Shown one piece after another: positions 1-11,604 of a stretch of 64,000 nt of DNA. The number at the start of each line of letters is the position of its first letter. Positions within the stretch are counted from its first letter, which is position 1. Below the pieces are notes generated by a model. It was not told where the DNA came from, ran no database searches, and saw only the letters and a program-made list of their open reading frames with translations. A program made the position numbers and the translations under genes. The DNA is from Ehretia macrophylla (Eukaryota; Streptophyta; Magnoliopsida; Boraginales; Ehretiaceae): contig CM075765.1 of NCBI GenBank assembly GCA_037974665.1, positions 3,043,501 to 3,107,500 on the forward strand, written 5' to 3'.

Positions 1-991
1 GAGTGGTTAGGTGGTAGGAAAAGGTTCAGGGGTTGTTTGATAGCTAGATTGTAAGTTATGTTGTTTAGAAGTTTATGTAGTCTTTCTTTAAAATGCTTTA
101 GTGTTGCCATTTTTGACTTGTTGGGCTTGCCGAGTTGAAAACGGTACAACTATCATGTGCTATCCCCTAACTCGTGTGGTCGGAGAATGATCATGGAGGG
201 TGGGTCTAGAATGAGGTATTTTTGGAATGTATCAAAGGGCGTAAGAGGTTGGTTGAGTTCGTGATGGCGTATGGAGCTATATCAACTAGTATATCCTTTT
301 TCAATTGAATGGTTACTTGTGTTGCTTAAATTGAATTGTTATTGTTGATGATGTTTATTAAGTGTTCATTGCTCCTACGTTGTTTTCTCAAGTGGTAAAG
401 AAAGTGTTTCCAAAACATCCTATTGAACCCTCGCTGAGCTTTGTTATATATAAACTCACCCTCTTTGTTGACCTTTCAGGTGTAACTGAGCCGGACCTTA
501 GGTACGTTCCTCAAGAGGCTGTGAATGAGCCATATGTGGATGAGTTAAATGTGCAAGAGTCTTATCCTTGATGTCATGGCTGGAGTACTCTTATGTTGTT
601 TTGTATTATGTAGCATGTTGTAATGTTTTAAGCTTTGAAGTTTGTATTGTATAACTCAACTTAAAGATAATGGATGGTATAATGCTAGTTTAGTTGTCTT
701 TCTTTTGGAATATGATTAGGTTGCTAGACTAATATTATATCTATTATGCATGTGTATTGTATAGCTGGATGTATGTTGTTGAGACGAAGGCATATGTCTT
801 GTTGTTGAAATGTTGAATGGTTGGTTAATGAATAGTATTAAATGTGTTGGAGTTGTTGTTGAAGTTGTAGTTGGTTCTGTAATGTTTATAAAGACTGGTT
901 TAGAGTCCTGTTGTCTATATTACTGACATTATATTGCCGAAAGTCAGCCGCGCGTGACTGATTATAAGTAGGGTGGAGTTGGGGCATGACA
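1..991 (+). mobile_element. 3' part of a Ty3/Gypsy LTR (relic)
   Basis: The stretch ends in TGACA at 991, directly before a primer-binding site, so it reads as the 3' portion of a plus-strand 5' LTR whose start lies outside the window. It shares blocks with the other long LTRs here: a block around 120-200 containing ACTATCAT and CCTAACTCG, a segment at about 420-540 (Gypsy LTR R/U5-like), and a U5 end resembling the other copies' GAGTTGGGGC. No protein is expected. The short open frame at 362-571 is LTR sequence, not a gene. Confidence 0.75.
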
Positions 992-996
992 TTTGA

Positions 997-1008
997 TGGT
1001 ATCAGAGC
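997..1008 (+). other. Primer-binding site, initiator Met-tRNA type
   Basis: TGGTATCAGAGC lies five bases after the LTR terminus. It is the standard plant retrotransposon PBS complementary to the 3' end of initiator methionine tRNA. It fixes the plus orientation of this relic and the LTR boundary at 991. Confidence 0.9.
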
Positions 1009-1246
1009 GCATGTTTAGCTGTAAGCTAGGTTATCCTCAGTATGTGGGTAGTGGTCTTAGCATGAAAGCATGGACTAAGTGGAAGAAAAGTGAAGTATAT
1101 GTTAAAGTACGTATGTGACTAACTTGTTTATGTGACTAACTCTTACATGATCTACGTGCCTTACGTGAGCTCTATTTCATATGTGCTATTAACTATCTAT
1201 AGCCTGTCTATGTGTTATAACCTGTGGCTAACTCTTTGATAGTAAG

Positions 1247-2506
1247 ATGGCTGGACGTCCGAGAACTTGCAATAGGCCTCAATGAGGTAATAAGGAATAG
1301 GGGAGTGAGGCACCGGGCTAGGATTAGGGTTATGACCGTATTGCTATGGCTATGAACCGTATGACAGAGGCCCTAGAAGGGCAGGCACAAATTTTGGCAG
1401 GGTAGGCTACACAAGTATAGAATGGGTAGGTACAGGTGCACAATGTGCAAGGTAATATTGAACGTGGGTTTAACGCTAGAGGTGGTTACCGTGGAGGCAG
1501 TTTATTGAAGGAATTCTTAGGGTACATGCCACTGAGGTTTCTAGGTGAGCCCGATGATAGGAAGGCTGAGGGTTGGGTGAATAGGATACAGTGAGGTCAA
1601 GTTGGGAGGCTCAAGTTTATACCTATAAGAGAAAGGTTACTTTTGCTATGTATCTCCTTTATGACGAGCAGAGAGCAGTGGTGGCATACAGTGAGGTCAA
1701 GTTGGGAGGCTCAGGGTACTCCCTATCTTTGGGCTAATTTCCTTTGGGAGTTTCGGGCTAAATATATCTTGTGGATTGCATGGGAACATCGAGAGAAGGA
1801 ATTCATTTCTCTTGTTCAGGGTAACTCCACAATGGCTCAATATGAGGCCAATTTCACTAGGCTATCCCGGTATGTACCGAAGTTTGTGTCGGATCAGGAA
1901 CGAAAGACCTGGAGGTTCATTAGGGGTCTAAGGCTAAAGCTTCAAGATTCTATGGCCTTATTGGAGTTCGATGAGTTTCTTGCAACCTTTAATGCAGCTT
2001 CTAGGTCGAAGAATAAGAAGTGGGATTAGGCTGGTTTTAGTCAGTCGAGCAAGAGGCCATTTCAGCCTCAGGGTCAGTAGCGTATTTACAGGCCTCTAGT
2101 GCAGTAGGGTTCCTACAGACCTCAGCAACAGTAGAGTACTTACAGACCTTAGTTTCAGCAAGGATCCTATCAGTCACAGTCACAGCAGAGGTCGACACAG
2201 CCTCAAGGTCAGGATAGGCCATATGTTGCGAGACCTTAGCAGACTGGTACAACTGCTTATTCAGCTTTTGCTTCTTCGGGAGGCAGTGTTAGTACCCCGG
2301 CACCGTATTGCACTTACTGTAAACGTATAGGCCATTTGGAGGCCGATTATCGGATAAAAGCAAGAACATGTTTGGGTTGCGGCAACAACCAACAGAGGGT
2401 GAGAGATTGCCCAAGATGGCAGAGGTCTGAGGGTCAGCCAGTGGCCTAGGGTTATCAGGGTAGACCTGTAGGCAGTGTACCCTAGCAGTAGCAAGTTTAG
2501 GCTCGG
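1247..2506 (+). pseudogene. Degenerate Ty3/Gypsy gag
   Basis: This gag relic starts at an ATG (MAGRPRT...) about 240 bp downstream of the PBS and matches in layout the chromovirus gag on the minus strand at 59.8-60.9 kb (MVGRSRT...). The frame stops after about a dozen codons and has many further stops. An open segment at 1643-2029 retains the retrotransposon gag core (FRAKYI...W...REKEFISLVQG and FTRLSRY...). A zinc-knuckle pair survives at about 2309-2420 with CX2CX4H, but the fourth ligand of the first knuckle is lost and the second has Gln in place of His. A duplicated segment (AGTGAGGTCAAGTTGGGAGG at about 1590 and 1690) adds to the decay. The relic is cut at 2506 by the next LTR, and no pol follows. 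Confidence 0.8.
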
Positions 2507-4644
2507 TGTCACGCCCCAACTCGACCCCACCTATGATCAGTCAGGATGCAACAGAATTTCGGCAGTATAACGACAATAACACGAACATCAAGGCTCTAAA
2601 CCAACCCTTCAGAACTTCATACAACCAACTCCGAAGATCAACAACAACTCCACAACCATGTTAACCACATACAACACAACCATTTCCATATATTAAACAT
2701 TCTTTCATCGATTCATCCATAAGTTATACGCCTCCGTTCCAACATCATACATAGGCTACTTCATACGTTTGCAAAATAGATTATAAACCAGTCTAGCAAT
2801 CTAATCATGTTCAAAAGAGAGACTACTAAACTAGCATTACATAAGTACTTATCCATAATTAAGTTAAGTAATACAACATATTACAAAACTAAGACAAACT
2901 CATGTAAACGACTTTGGCAAATAAGACTTGTCCACGTAAGGCACATTCTCAGCTTCCTAAGGCACGTACCCGTATAACGAATGAGAGTGAGCTTATATAA
3001 AACAAGCCCAGTGAGGATTCGATAGATCTTTTAAAAGCATTTACTATATCCCTTGGAAATCATCCCTTGAGCAGTAAACACACATTAAACATCATTAACA
3101 TCAACATTTCATCTCAAACAATATAAATAGCCATTCAATTGAGAAATGATACTCTAGTTGGTGTAGTTTCATACACCATCACGATCTCAACCGACTTCTT
3201 GTAACTCCCATAATACATACAAGGTACCTCATCTAGCCCCTCCTTCCATGGCATCTCCGCCACACGAGTTGGGGGTAGTCTTTGATAGTCATGCTGTTAT
3301 CAACCCGACAGCCCGATGTTGCCCGAGAGGTGGCACAAACTATCAAGACTTATGACAATAATATTAAACATTCATATCACAAGAGGACAACAAAAGTAGG
3401 TTGTCTATCTCCCGGCATCATCAATAATCAATCAGTTAACACAATTTCAATAACATAACATCAATTAATCAATTAACAACTAAACAACTAAGTTAGATGA
3501 CAAAGTAGGCCACCCAACTTACATGCATTAAACCACACATCTAAACCCGAATCCAACCAACAACAATCCAAGAATCAATTACTCAAACACCACCCAAACA
3601 CCCAAAGGCTACATTTCAACATTTAAAGAAAGACTACAAAAACTTCTGAAATACATAACTTACAATCTACTAATCTAACAATCTCCAAACAACTTTCTAT
3701 CACTCAACCACTCATGCATCTACATTAGCCCCCTCGAAAACCAACCATACCTCATCCAAAATAAGCCCAACAACTCTAATTCTGCAACACACTAAGGCTG
3801 AATTTTCCAGACTTTTGCTCTGAAATCCCAATCGAAAATTCGGCATTACAACATTACGACCCCGCAATTAACAAAATTTTAGAAACAACAAGCAATCAAT
3901 TCCAACCACAACAACAATTATTCAACAATGAACTCAAAATCCAATTTTAATACCCAAAAAATAAAAATACATGCTACTACCGTTCAAAACTTATATAAAC
4001 GCATATAAATGATCCTTAACATATACTGAGCAATAATCTAACAACAATTTAACATTTCATCGAATAAAAAATCAATTATATGAAAATGACATAAAATAGC
4101 ATTTTGAGATCTATAATTTTTCTCTCACCTTTGATGCAAACTAAGGTTAGAAATAGGTAGAATGGATGCCCAACAGCAAAATAAAGCTTTGAATGAAGTG
4201 ATTTGGACTTGAATTGCAAAATCTATGAAGAAATTACTTGAAAACTCGAACAAAAATGGCTTCTCTTTGCTTCCCTTGGCATTTTCGGCCATCTAGGTGT
4301 TTTTGGAGATGTTTTGTGTTGTTTTCAATGTGTGTTGATGATATAAGCTCAAGTCAACAAAATAATAAATGTCAAAGTTGATTTACTTAGTCTTTTAATT
4401 GTGTTTTAGACTATTTTTGCTCAAACAAGTAGAAATATTATATTTACTATATTTAGTAAACTAAATTTAGGTGACAACAAATTTTATATGCATACATATG
4501 CATACAACTAGGGTATAAAACTCAATTTTTGCAAAAGAAGATGAAAAGTCATATTATTTGTTTTCAAATGTCTTTTGAAGGCACAATTAATATAAAATCA
4601 TTTAATACCACATATAAATACATTTATATTAATATATACTAGGT
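2507..4644 (-). mobile_element. LTR(a), outer part: truncated LTR of a related subfamily
   Basis: On the plus strand this begins TGTCACGCCCC, the reverse complement of the conserved 3' end of this LTR family, so the LTR is in minus orientation. It shares the family's internal blocks (the ACAAAGTAGG motif near 3500, the bipartite block near 3240-3340). It is clearly more diverged from LTR(b) and LTR(c) than those are from each other. It stops near 4644 without reaching an LTR start, where the sequence jumps back to a position already passed (a second copy of the CAACAACCCTAAT segment). The LTR is therefore chimeric. Confidence 0.75.
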
Positions 4645-5762
4645 CAACAACCCTAATTTTGCAATGCACCATGGTTGAATTTTTCAGATTTTTACCACGA
4701 CATCCAAACCAAAAGTTCGGCATTACAACATTACTTCTCCTTAATTAACAAACATTTAGAAGAAACAACCAACCAATTCCAACCACTACAACAACATTTA
4801 TTCAACAATGAACCAATAACTCAACTTTAATACCCGAAAAATAGAAATACATAATACTACCATTCAAAACTTATATAAACGCACATAAATGATCCTTGGC
4901 AACTACCGAGCAATAATCTAACAACAATTTAAGAAAACATTGGCTAAAAATTTAATTATATGAAAATGACATAAAATAGCATTTTAAGATCTAGAATTTT
5001 TCTCTTACCTTTGATGTAAACTAAGGCTAGAAATAGGTAGAATGGATGCCCAACAAGCAAAATCAAGCTTTGAATGACTCAATTCGGCTTTGAAATGCAA
5101 AATCTATGAGAAAAATGCTTTGAAAAATCTTTAAAATGGCTTATTTCTTCTCCCTCAAGGGCTCACGGTTTTGTGGGTGTTTTGTAGTATTTTTGGCTGA
5201 AATTGTTAATATATAAGTTAAATGAAAAGTCAAGGCAAGACTAAATGGTCAAACTTGACAAAAACGAAGTTTAAAATGCAAAAGACTAAGTTAACCCTCA
5301 TTTTCAATGTATTTTTCAATTTTGCCATTTTAGAAATATTTAAAATGAAAATAATTTGTATTTAATATATACTAGGTCAATGAAAGTCAACGCAAGAATC
5401 GTTTTGAGCAGAAATCCCTATTTTAGTTTAAAAACGTACTTTTTCGCCCGTAAAATCTATTTAAATTACTTATCAGTTTTAGAAATACTTTTAAATAAAA
5501 TACAAGTCTATTAATAATGGAGGACTAGGTTTTAAGACGTTTAAAACACCCGTGTCAAAATTTTAGCGAACGTGTGTTCAAAATACTATTCACAAAAACC
5601 GACGATAAAATTTTCAATTCTGATTTTTATGAAACTTTCATGAATGCTCACATAGCATGTAATAGGAGTGTAAATCACATAATTAGCGCATTCTAACTCA
5701 TATAACACATATACAGGTCAAAACACGTAATTTCACGTATAGATGAAATATGAGGTTTCATA
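4645..5762 (-). mobile_element. LTR(a), inner part: 3' LTR remnant of the non-autonomous element
   Basis: This segment matches LTR(b) and LTR(c) closely from their CAACAACCCTAAT point to the LTR end and is about the length expected for it (1118 versus about 1121 bp). It ends in TTTCATA where the other copies have TTTCACA. A pyrimidine run follows at 5764-5773, which on the minus strand is the polypurine tract, so this is the 3' LTR side of the element whose internal region lies at 5763-7559. Confidence 0.75.
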
Positions 5763-6642
5763 TTTTCCCCCCCTTAAAACAATTGTGTCCGAGCAATTCT
5801 TGTTTGATCCTCGGAGTAACTCAGGTGCGGTTGACTCAAACATAAGAAATGAAGGATCGAATACCAAATTCCAAATACCAACTAAGAACACCAAGTAAGA
5901 ACATCGAATAAGATCAATAAGAATCCTCGAACAAGAAGCTTGAATAGGAACGCTGAATAAGAACACCAACTAGGATTTTTGAAGAATAATTCCTAATAAA
6001 ATTTTCGAAGAAGATTGCCAATCATGAATCCCGGGATAGAACACCTATCGAGAATACCAAGTGAAACCTCAACATGATCACTGAGCGAGAATACCGTATA
6101 ACAATCCTGAAATAAGAACTCTAGATAACACCATATAAGAATTCCACAGAAGAATGCCGCATTAAAATACCAAAGAAGAATTCCAAGAAGTATACTGAAT
6201 AAGAATCTCCATATAGAAATCCCGAGGAAGAATACCGAATAAAATCACCATTTACCAAACGAATCCAAATAAGAATTCCAAAGAGGATACTGAATACCGA
6301 AAGTCATATACTGAATAAGAACACCAAACAAGAATTCCGAATGAAGATACCGAAGAAAAGCCAAAGGCCGATCATTAAATACCAACTCCGAGCATTGAGT
6401 ACCACCCACTAATCACCATAACCATTGATCTACTGTTCTTTCTTCTGTTAATCCACTTTTAGGGAGATCCGCTACTAACCGACTCTTTCAGGGGAAGAGA
6501 TTACTTACCATTATATGGGTAATGCATGTACACAGTTAATAACATATAAAGTAAACTGCTCATAACACACATAACACATTTAGTTCAATTTGCTCATTCT
6601 ATGAAGCTAGTAACTATGTTAGAGTTGAGTAATACCAAATCA

Positions 6643-7132
6643 GGTCAATTTTCTGCCTACCAACACTTTGAGTAGGGTCAATGTGGAAGTGCCAAGCTCT
6701 CAAATTTATGAAAAACAAATTCAAACAATGTCAGTCACCTCGTTCTCGTCACAAGTTTCCAAAGATAAAAATTTCACAGCTGCTCCAGGCAAAGACATAT
6801 CAACTATTAGTTCGTTTGGTCATGATAACGCCAAAGCCTCTACTTCTAGGGCAACCTCAAGCGTAAATACTTCGTTCGACTACACTCGAGCTGTTCAAGG
6901 CATCTTCAATGGAAGACCCCCAGATCGACGTATTAAATGAGGAGATTCTCTTTGTTTTTTGTCCGTTTTCATGTCTTTTGTTGCCTTCGGTCTGTGACCG
7001 ATTTAGCTTTTGCTTTTTTCTGCATTGTTCTTGATTGTGACACCAGTTGTCATGCATTGTGTACTTTGATGTACTTTTCCTTTTTCTTTCAATAAAATAC
7101 CACTGAATTAACAAAAAAAAAAAAAAAAAAAA
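6643..7132 (+). pseudogene. 5'-truncated processed retrocopy of a cellular mRNA, with poly(A)
   Basis: This 490-bp segment is absent from the otherwise collinear internal region 2, so it is an insertion. It ends in a 20-A tract (7113-7132) preceded by an AATAAA signal at 7091. Flanking copies of a 9-bp site (ACCAAATCA at 6634-6642, ACTAAATCA at 7132-7140) look like an imperfect target duplication, as expected of LINE-type retroposition. A frame is open from the junction through 6940 (about 99 codons, Ser/Thr-rich, ending FNGRPPDRRIK) and is followed by about 170 bp of 3' UTR. I do not recognise the parent protein. There is no start Met near the 5' junction, consistent with a truncated cDNA. 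Confidence 0.75.
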
Positions 7133-7541
7133 CTAAATCAAATTTGTAAGATATCTAGCACAATTTAAAATGTAATCTACAGAAGATAAATTCACACATT
7201 GCTACTAATATCTAAAGCACGTACCCAGGAAATCTATTAAACACACATAATGTCACATAAATTTACTAAGTACACAATCTTCACATAAGCAAATTGAGCA
7301 CGTACCACACACTGGTCACATAAAACACATTGAGCACGCAAGGCACATTATTCACATAATGCACATTGACCACATTTAATTCACTCAACACATAAGGCAT
7401 ATTGATAACATAGAAAGTTAGTCACTTAAACAAATTAATCACATAAACATATTAACATGTAGTTCACTTTAGACTTAACATACATTCATGTGAAGACCAC
7501 TACTCACATTCTGAGGACACCCCGTCTGACAGCTAAACATG

Positions 7542-7557
7542 CGCTCTGATACTACTT
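7542..7557 (-). other. Primer-binding site next to LTR(b)
   Basis: The minus strand reads GTAGTATCAGAGC just inside LTR(b), a one-base variant of the Met-tRNA PBS. It shows that LTR(b) acts as the 5' LTR of the left unit. The equivalent site by LTR(c) at about 13885-13900 is further decayed (GTATCAGTGC). Confidence 0.75.
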
Positions 7558-7559
7558 AA

Positions 7560-9149
7560 TGTCACACCCTAACTCAACCCACCTTACGATCAGTCAGGAC
7601 GCAACGGAATTTCGGCAATATAACATTTGTAACATGGACATCAGGGCTCTAAACCAACCCCTTATAACTTCATACAATCAACTCCAAATTTCAACAACAA
7701 CTCCACAATCATTTCAACATCATATAACACATTGAATCACCATATTTTTAACAACCAAACAAAATCCCAAATATAGGTTATAAGCCTCCGTTTCAACAAC
7801 AAACCATATGTTATACCATACACATGCATAATATATATAAAGCTAGTCTATCAACCTATTCATATTCCAAAAGTAAGACAACTAAACTAGCATAATACTT
7901 TTCAATACTTTATAACATTTTATACAATACATACTCCAAAGTAAATACAATGCAACTGGTTCTAATACATAAGATAACAAATAGAGAACTTCAGCCAAGA
8001 CATCACCAGTAAGACTCTGGCATATAAGACTCGTCCACATAATGCACATTCTCAGCTTCCTGAGGCACGACCCAAAATCTGGTTCAGTAACACCTAATTG
8101 AAGCAAATGAATGAGAGTAAGCTTATGCAAAACAAAACCCATTGAGGAATTCGATAGATCTTTTGATAACATCTACTTTACCACTTTGGAAATCATCTTA
8201 TGAGCAACAACACGCAATTAACACTGATAACAATACAAATATAGTAACAATAGTAACAATACAATAAGGATACGATACACTTGTTGAAGAAGCTCCATAA
8301 ATCGTTTCAATGCTCACCAACTCCTCTAACCCATTGACACAATCTTGAGGTACCTTATTCTAAACCCACACTCCATGTCATCTCTACCCATGCGAGATAA
8401 GGATTAGCCATGATAACTGTGCCAGCAACCCGGGATGTCTCCCGATGTGATACAACATTATCATAGCTCACAACAATGACTCTTTCAATTCGAGAAGTCA
8501 ACAATGAGAATTTCCCGATTCCCAATTCTTGACTCTTTACCTTCTGAGAGATCAGCAACGAAAGTGCCCGATTCGCGGTATTCCAACAATCAACCATCAA
8601 TTAACAATGTTGAAACTCTATACATTTCGAGAGATCAGCAACGAAAGTGCCTAATCCCTGGCACTTCAACAATCAACCATCAATTAACAATATTTCAACA
8701 ATCAATTAAACAGCATTTAAACAATCAACAACTATACAATTCTAAAACAATTAAGCTAGATGACAAAGTAGGCCATCCAACTCAACATGCAATTTAACAT
8801 TCATTCAACCCCGAACCTAATCAACAATAAACCAAGAATCAACTACCCAAACAACCCAAGACAATATTTCATCATTTTAACGAAAGACTACACAAACTTC
8901 TAAAAGTCATAACTTACAATCTAGAAATCCAATAACCTCCAAACCACTTTCTATCACTCAACCACACATGCAACTACAATAACCCCACTAGAAACCAACC
9001 AAAAGCCATCCAAAACAAGCCGCCCAACAACCCTAATTTTGCAATGCACCATGGCTGAATTTTCTGGACTTTTACCACGACATCCAAACCAAAAATTAGG
9101 CGTTACAACATTACTACTCCATAATTAACAAACTTTTAGAAGCAACAAC
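7560..9149 (-). mobile_element. LTR(b), first part
   Basis: The shared middle LTR of the array starts TGTCACACCC on the plus strand. It contains an 83-bp tandem duplication (the GAGAGATCAGCAAC word at 8546 and 8629), which LTR(c) also has at 14896 and 14979. The conserved ACAAAGTAGG block lies near 8765. At 9149 it is interrupted by a solo LTR and resumes at 11605. Without the insertion it is about 2586 bp, against 2588 bp for LTR(c). Confidence 0.85.
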
Positions 9150-11599
9150 TGTGAAATCCCTGATTTCGTCTATGCCTAGATTTGCATGATTTGACTTGTT
9201 TATGTATTATATGAGTTAGAATGTGCTAATTCTGTGATTTATATTCCTAATACATGATATGTGTGCACTCATGAAATTTTTATCAAAATCGGCATCATAA
9301 ATTTTATCGACGGTTTTTGTGAATAGTATTTTGAGCACACGTCCGCTAAAATTTTTACACGGTTGTTTTAAACGTTTTAAAACCTAGTCCTCGGATATTA
9401 ATAGACCCGTGTTTGATTAAAACGGATTTCAATTTGGATTAGGAATTTTAAAGGTTTTTACACTTTCTTTTGCGAAAATCGCTTTTTTAACCGAGTCGGG
9501 TGAGAGTCTTTGCATGTGAAAAGTTTTGTCACCTAAAATAAACTACCAAAAAATAGTCTAAGTGCTGAATACTTGTTTTGAGTAAAAATAGTCAAGAATA
9601 GAATTAAAAGGTTAGAAAACAAAATTAAAAGACTAAAAAACACTAAGTGTTCACCTTTGACTTTCTATTTTTGCATTTGACTTTGCTTATTTATACTTAA
9701 TCACTAAAAATAGCTCATAAAACAAAACTCAAAACACCACAAACACACACACACATGGCCGAAACTCCCAAGGCCATTTTTGCTTGATTTTTGATCAATT
9801 TTTCTCATAGAAATTGCAATACAAAGCCAAACTTCTTCATCCAAAGTTTGATTGCACTTGTTGAGCATCCATTCTATACTTTTCTTGCATCATATAATAT
9901 CAAAGGTGAAAGAAAAATTTTAGATCTCAAAATGCTATTTTTATGTCAATTCATATAATTGAATTTTTAGCCGTTGAAATGTTGAATTGATGTTATATTA
10001 TTGCTCAGTGGATGCTAAGGATTAGTTATATGTGTTTATATAAGTTTTGAATCCTTGTAGCATGAATTTCTATTTTTGGGAGATTAAAATTGAGTTATTG
10101 GCTTGTTGTTGAATTAGTGGAGTTGGGGTGGTTGGATGCGATTGTTGTTAGCTTCTAAAAGTTTGTTAAATACGTGGTAGTAATGTTGTTATGCCGAAAT
10201 TTTGATTGTGATGTTGTAGTGAAAGTCCGGAAATTTCAGCCATGGTGCATTGAGGTTTTAGGGTTGTTGGGCTTGTTTTGGATGGATTGTGGCTAGTTTT
10301 CGAGGAGGCTAATGTAGTTGCTTGAGTGGGTGAGTCATAGAAACTGGTTTGGAGGTTATTGGATTAGTAGATTGTAAGTTATGACTTTTAGAAGTTTGAG
10401 TAATCTTTCTTTAAATGTTCAAATAATGTCTTTAGTTGTTTGCGTGGTGTTTGAGTGATTGAATCTCGGGTTGTTGATGGTTAGATTAAGGAATGGTTGT
10501 GTGGTTTAATGCATGTTAAGTTGGGTGACCTACTTTGTCATCTAACTTAGTTGTTAGTTGTTTATTTGATTAATTGATGTTATGTTGTTGAAATGATGTT
10601 AGTTGATTGATTATTGATGAAGCCGGGAGATATGCAACCTACTTTGTTGTCCTCCTGTGATATGAATGATTATTATTATTGTCATGAGTCTTGGTATATT
10701 TGTGCCACCTCTCGGGCAGCGTTGGGCTGTTGGGTTGATAACAACATGACTATCATAGACTACCCCAACTCGCATGGGCGGAGGTGCCATGGAGGGAGGG
10801 GCTAGTGAGGTACCTCGGGTGCGTGAGTAATAGGGAGTTATAAGAAGATAATTGAGATCGTGATGGCATTTGGAGCTACACCAACTAGAGTATCCTTATT
10901 GATTGGTTATTATTATTGTTGTGTTTATATTATTATTGATGTTTATTGTGTGTTTACTGCTCAAATGATGATTTCCAAGGAGTATAGTAAATACTTTTAA
11001 AAGATCTATCGAATCCTCACTGGGCTTGTTTTATATAAGCTCACTCTCAATTGTTATATGCATACAGGTGTTACTGAACAGGACTACGGGTATATACCTC
11101 AGGAGGCTGAGAATGTGACTTTTGTTGAAGAGTCTTATGTGCCAGAGTCATATCCTGATGCTTAGCTGGAATATTGTATACTATGTTGTAGTATGACTTA
11201 TGTTGTAGAGTTTTAAGTTTTTAATGGTTGTATTGTATAAACTGATCTAAAGATAGTAAAAGTATTATGCTAGTTTAGTTGTCTTACTTTTGGTTTTAAA
11301 TAAGTTGCTAAGTTAGTATAATATGTTATATATGTATATGAATTTACTTAGTGATGTATGATGTTGGAACAGATGCGTATAACTTATGGATGAAATGGTG
11401 AAAGAATGTTTAAAGTATATTTTGGTTGCGTTGTATGTTGCTATCTCAATTGTGGAGTTGATTGGTGATTTGTGGAGTTGGTGGTATAAGTAACAAAGAG
11501 GTTGGTTTAGAGCCTCGGAATCTAAGTTACTGTTGTTATACTGTCAAAATTCCGTTGCGTCCTGACCGATCGTAGGTGGGGTCGAGCTAGGGCGTTACA
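9150..11599 (+). mobile_element. Solo LTR (Ty3/Gypsy), inserted in LTR(b)
   Basis: This is a complete 2450-bp LTR with TGTGAAATCC at the start and GGGCGTTACA at the end, flanked by a perfect 5-bp duplication ACAAC (9145-9149 and 11600-11604). Neither internal sequence nor a PBS follows, so it is a solo LTR left by LTR-LTR recombination. It belongs to the same broad family as its target, sharing the U5 end (GTCGAG..AGGGCG) and the twin CCTACTTTGT blocks near 10530 and 10637, but it is inserted in the opposite orientation. The small frame at 10614-10805 lies in LTR sequence and is not a gene. Confidence 0.92.
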
Positions 11600-11604
11600 A
11601 CAAC

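Larger units (their letters stand above)
5763..7559 (-). mobile_element. Non-coding internal region 1 of a LARD-like element
   Basis: It lies between the polypurine tract next to LTR(a) and a PBS next to LTR(b). No gag or pol motif is visible on either strand. About 5830-6400 consists of degenerate short repeats built around GAATAAGAA and ACACCAA or CCGAA words. The block about 7140-7540 has many CACATAA/AGCACGTA words. A retrocopy (6643-7132) is inserted. Without it, the region is about 1.3 kb and collinear with internal region 2. Non-coding internal DNA between long LTRs fits a large retrotransposon derivative (LARD) mobilised in trans; that is inference. Confidence 0.75.

Noticed and set aside
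8560..8720. CRISPR-like alternation of CAATCAACCATCAATTAAC words
   Set aside because: There are only two units of an 83-bp duplication, repeats and spacers are not regular, and the locus is inside a plant LTR.
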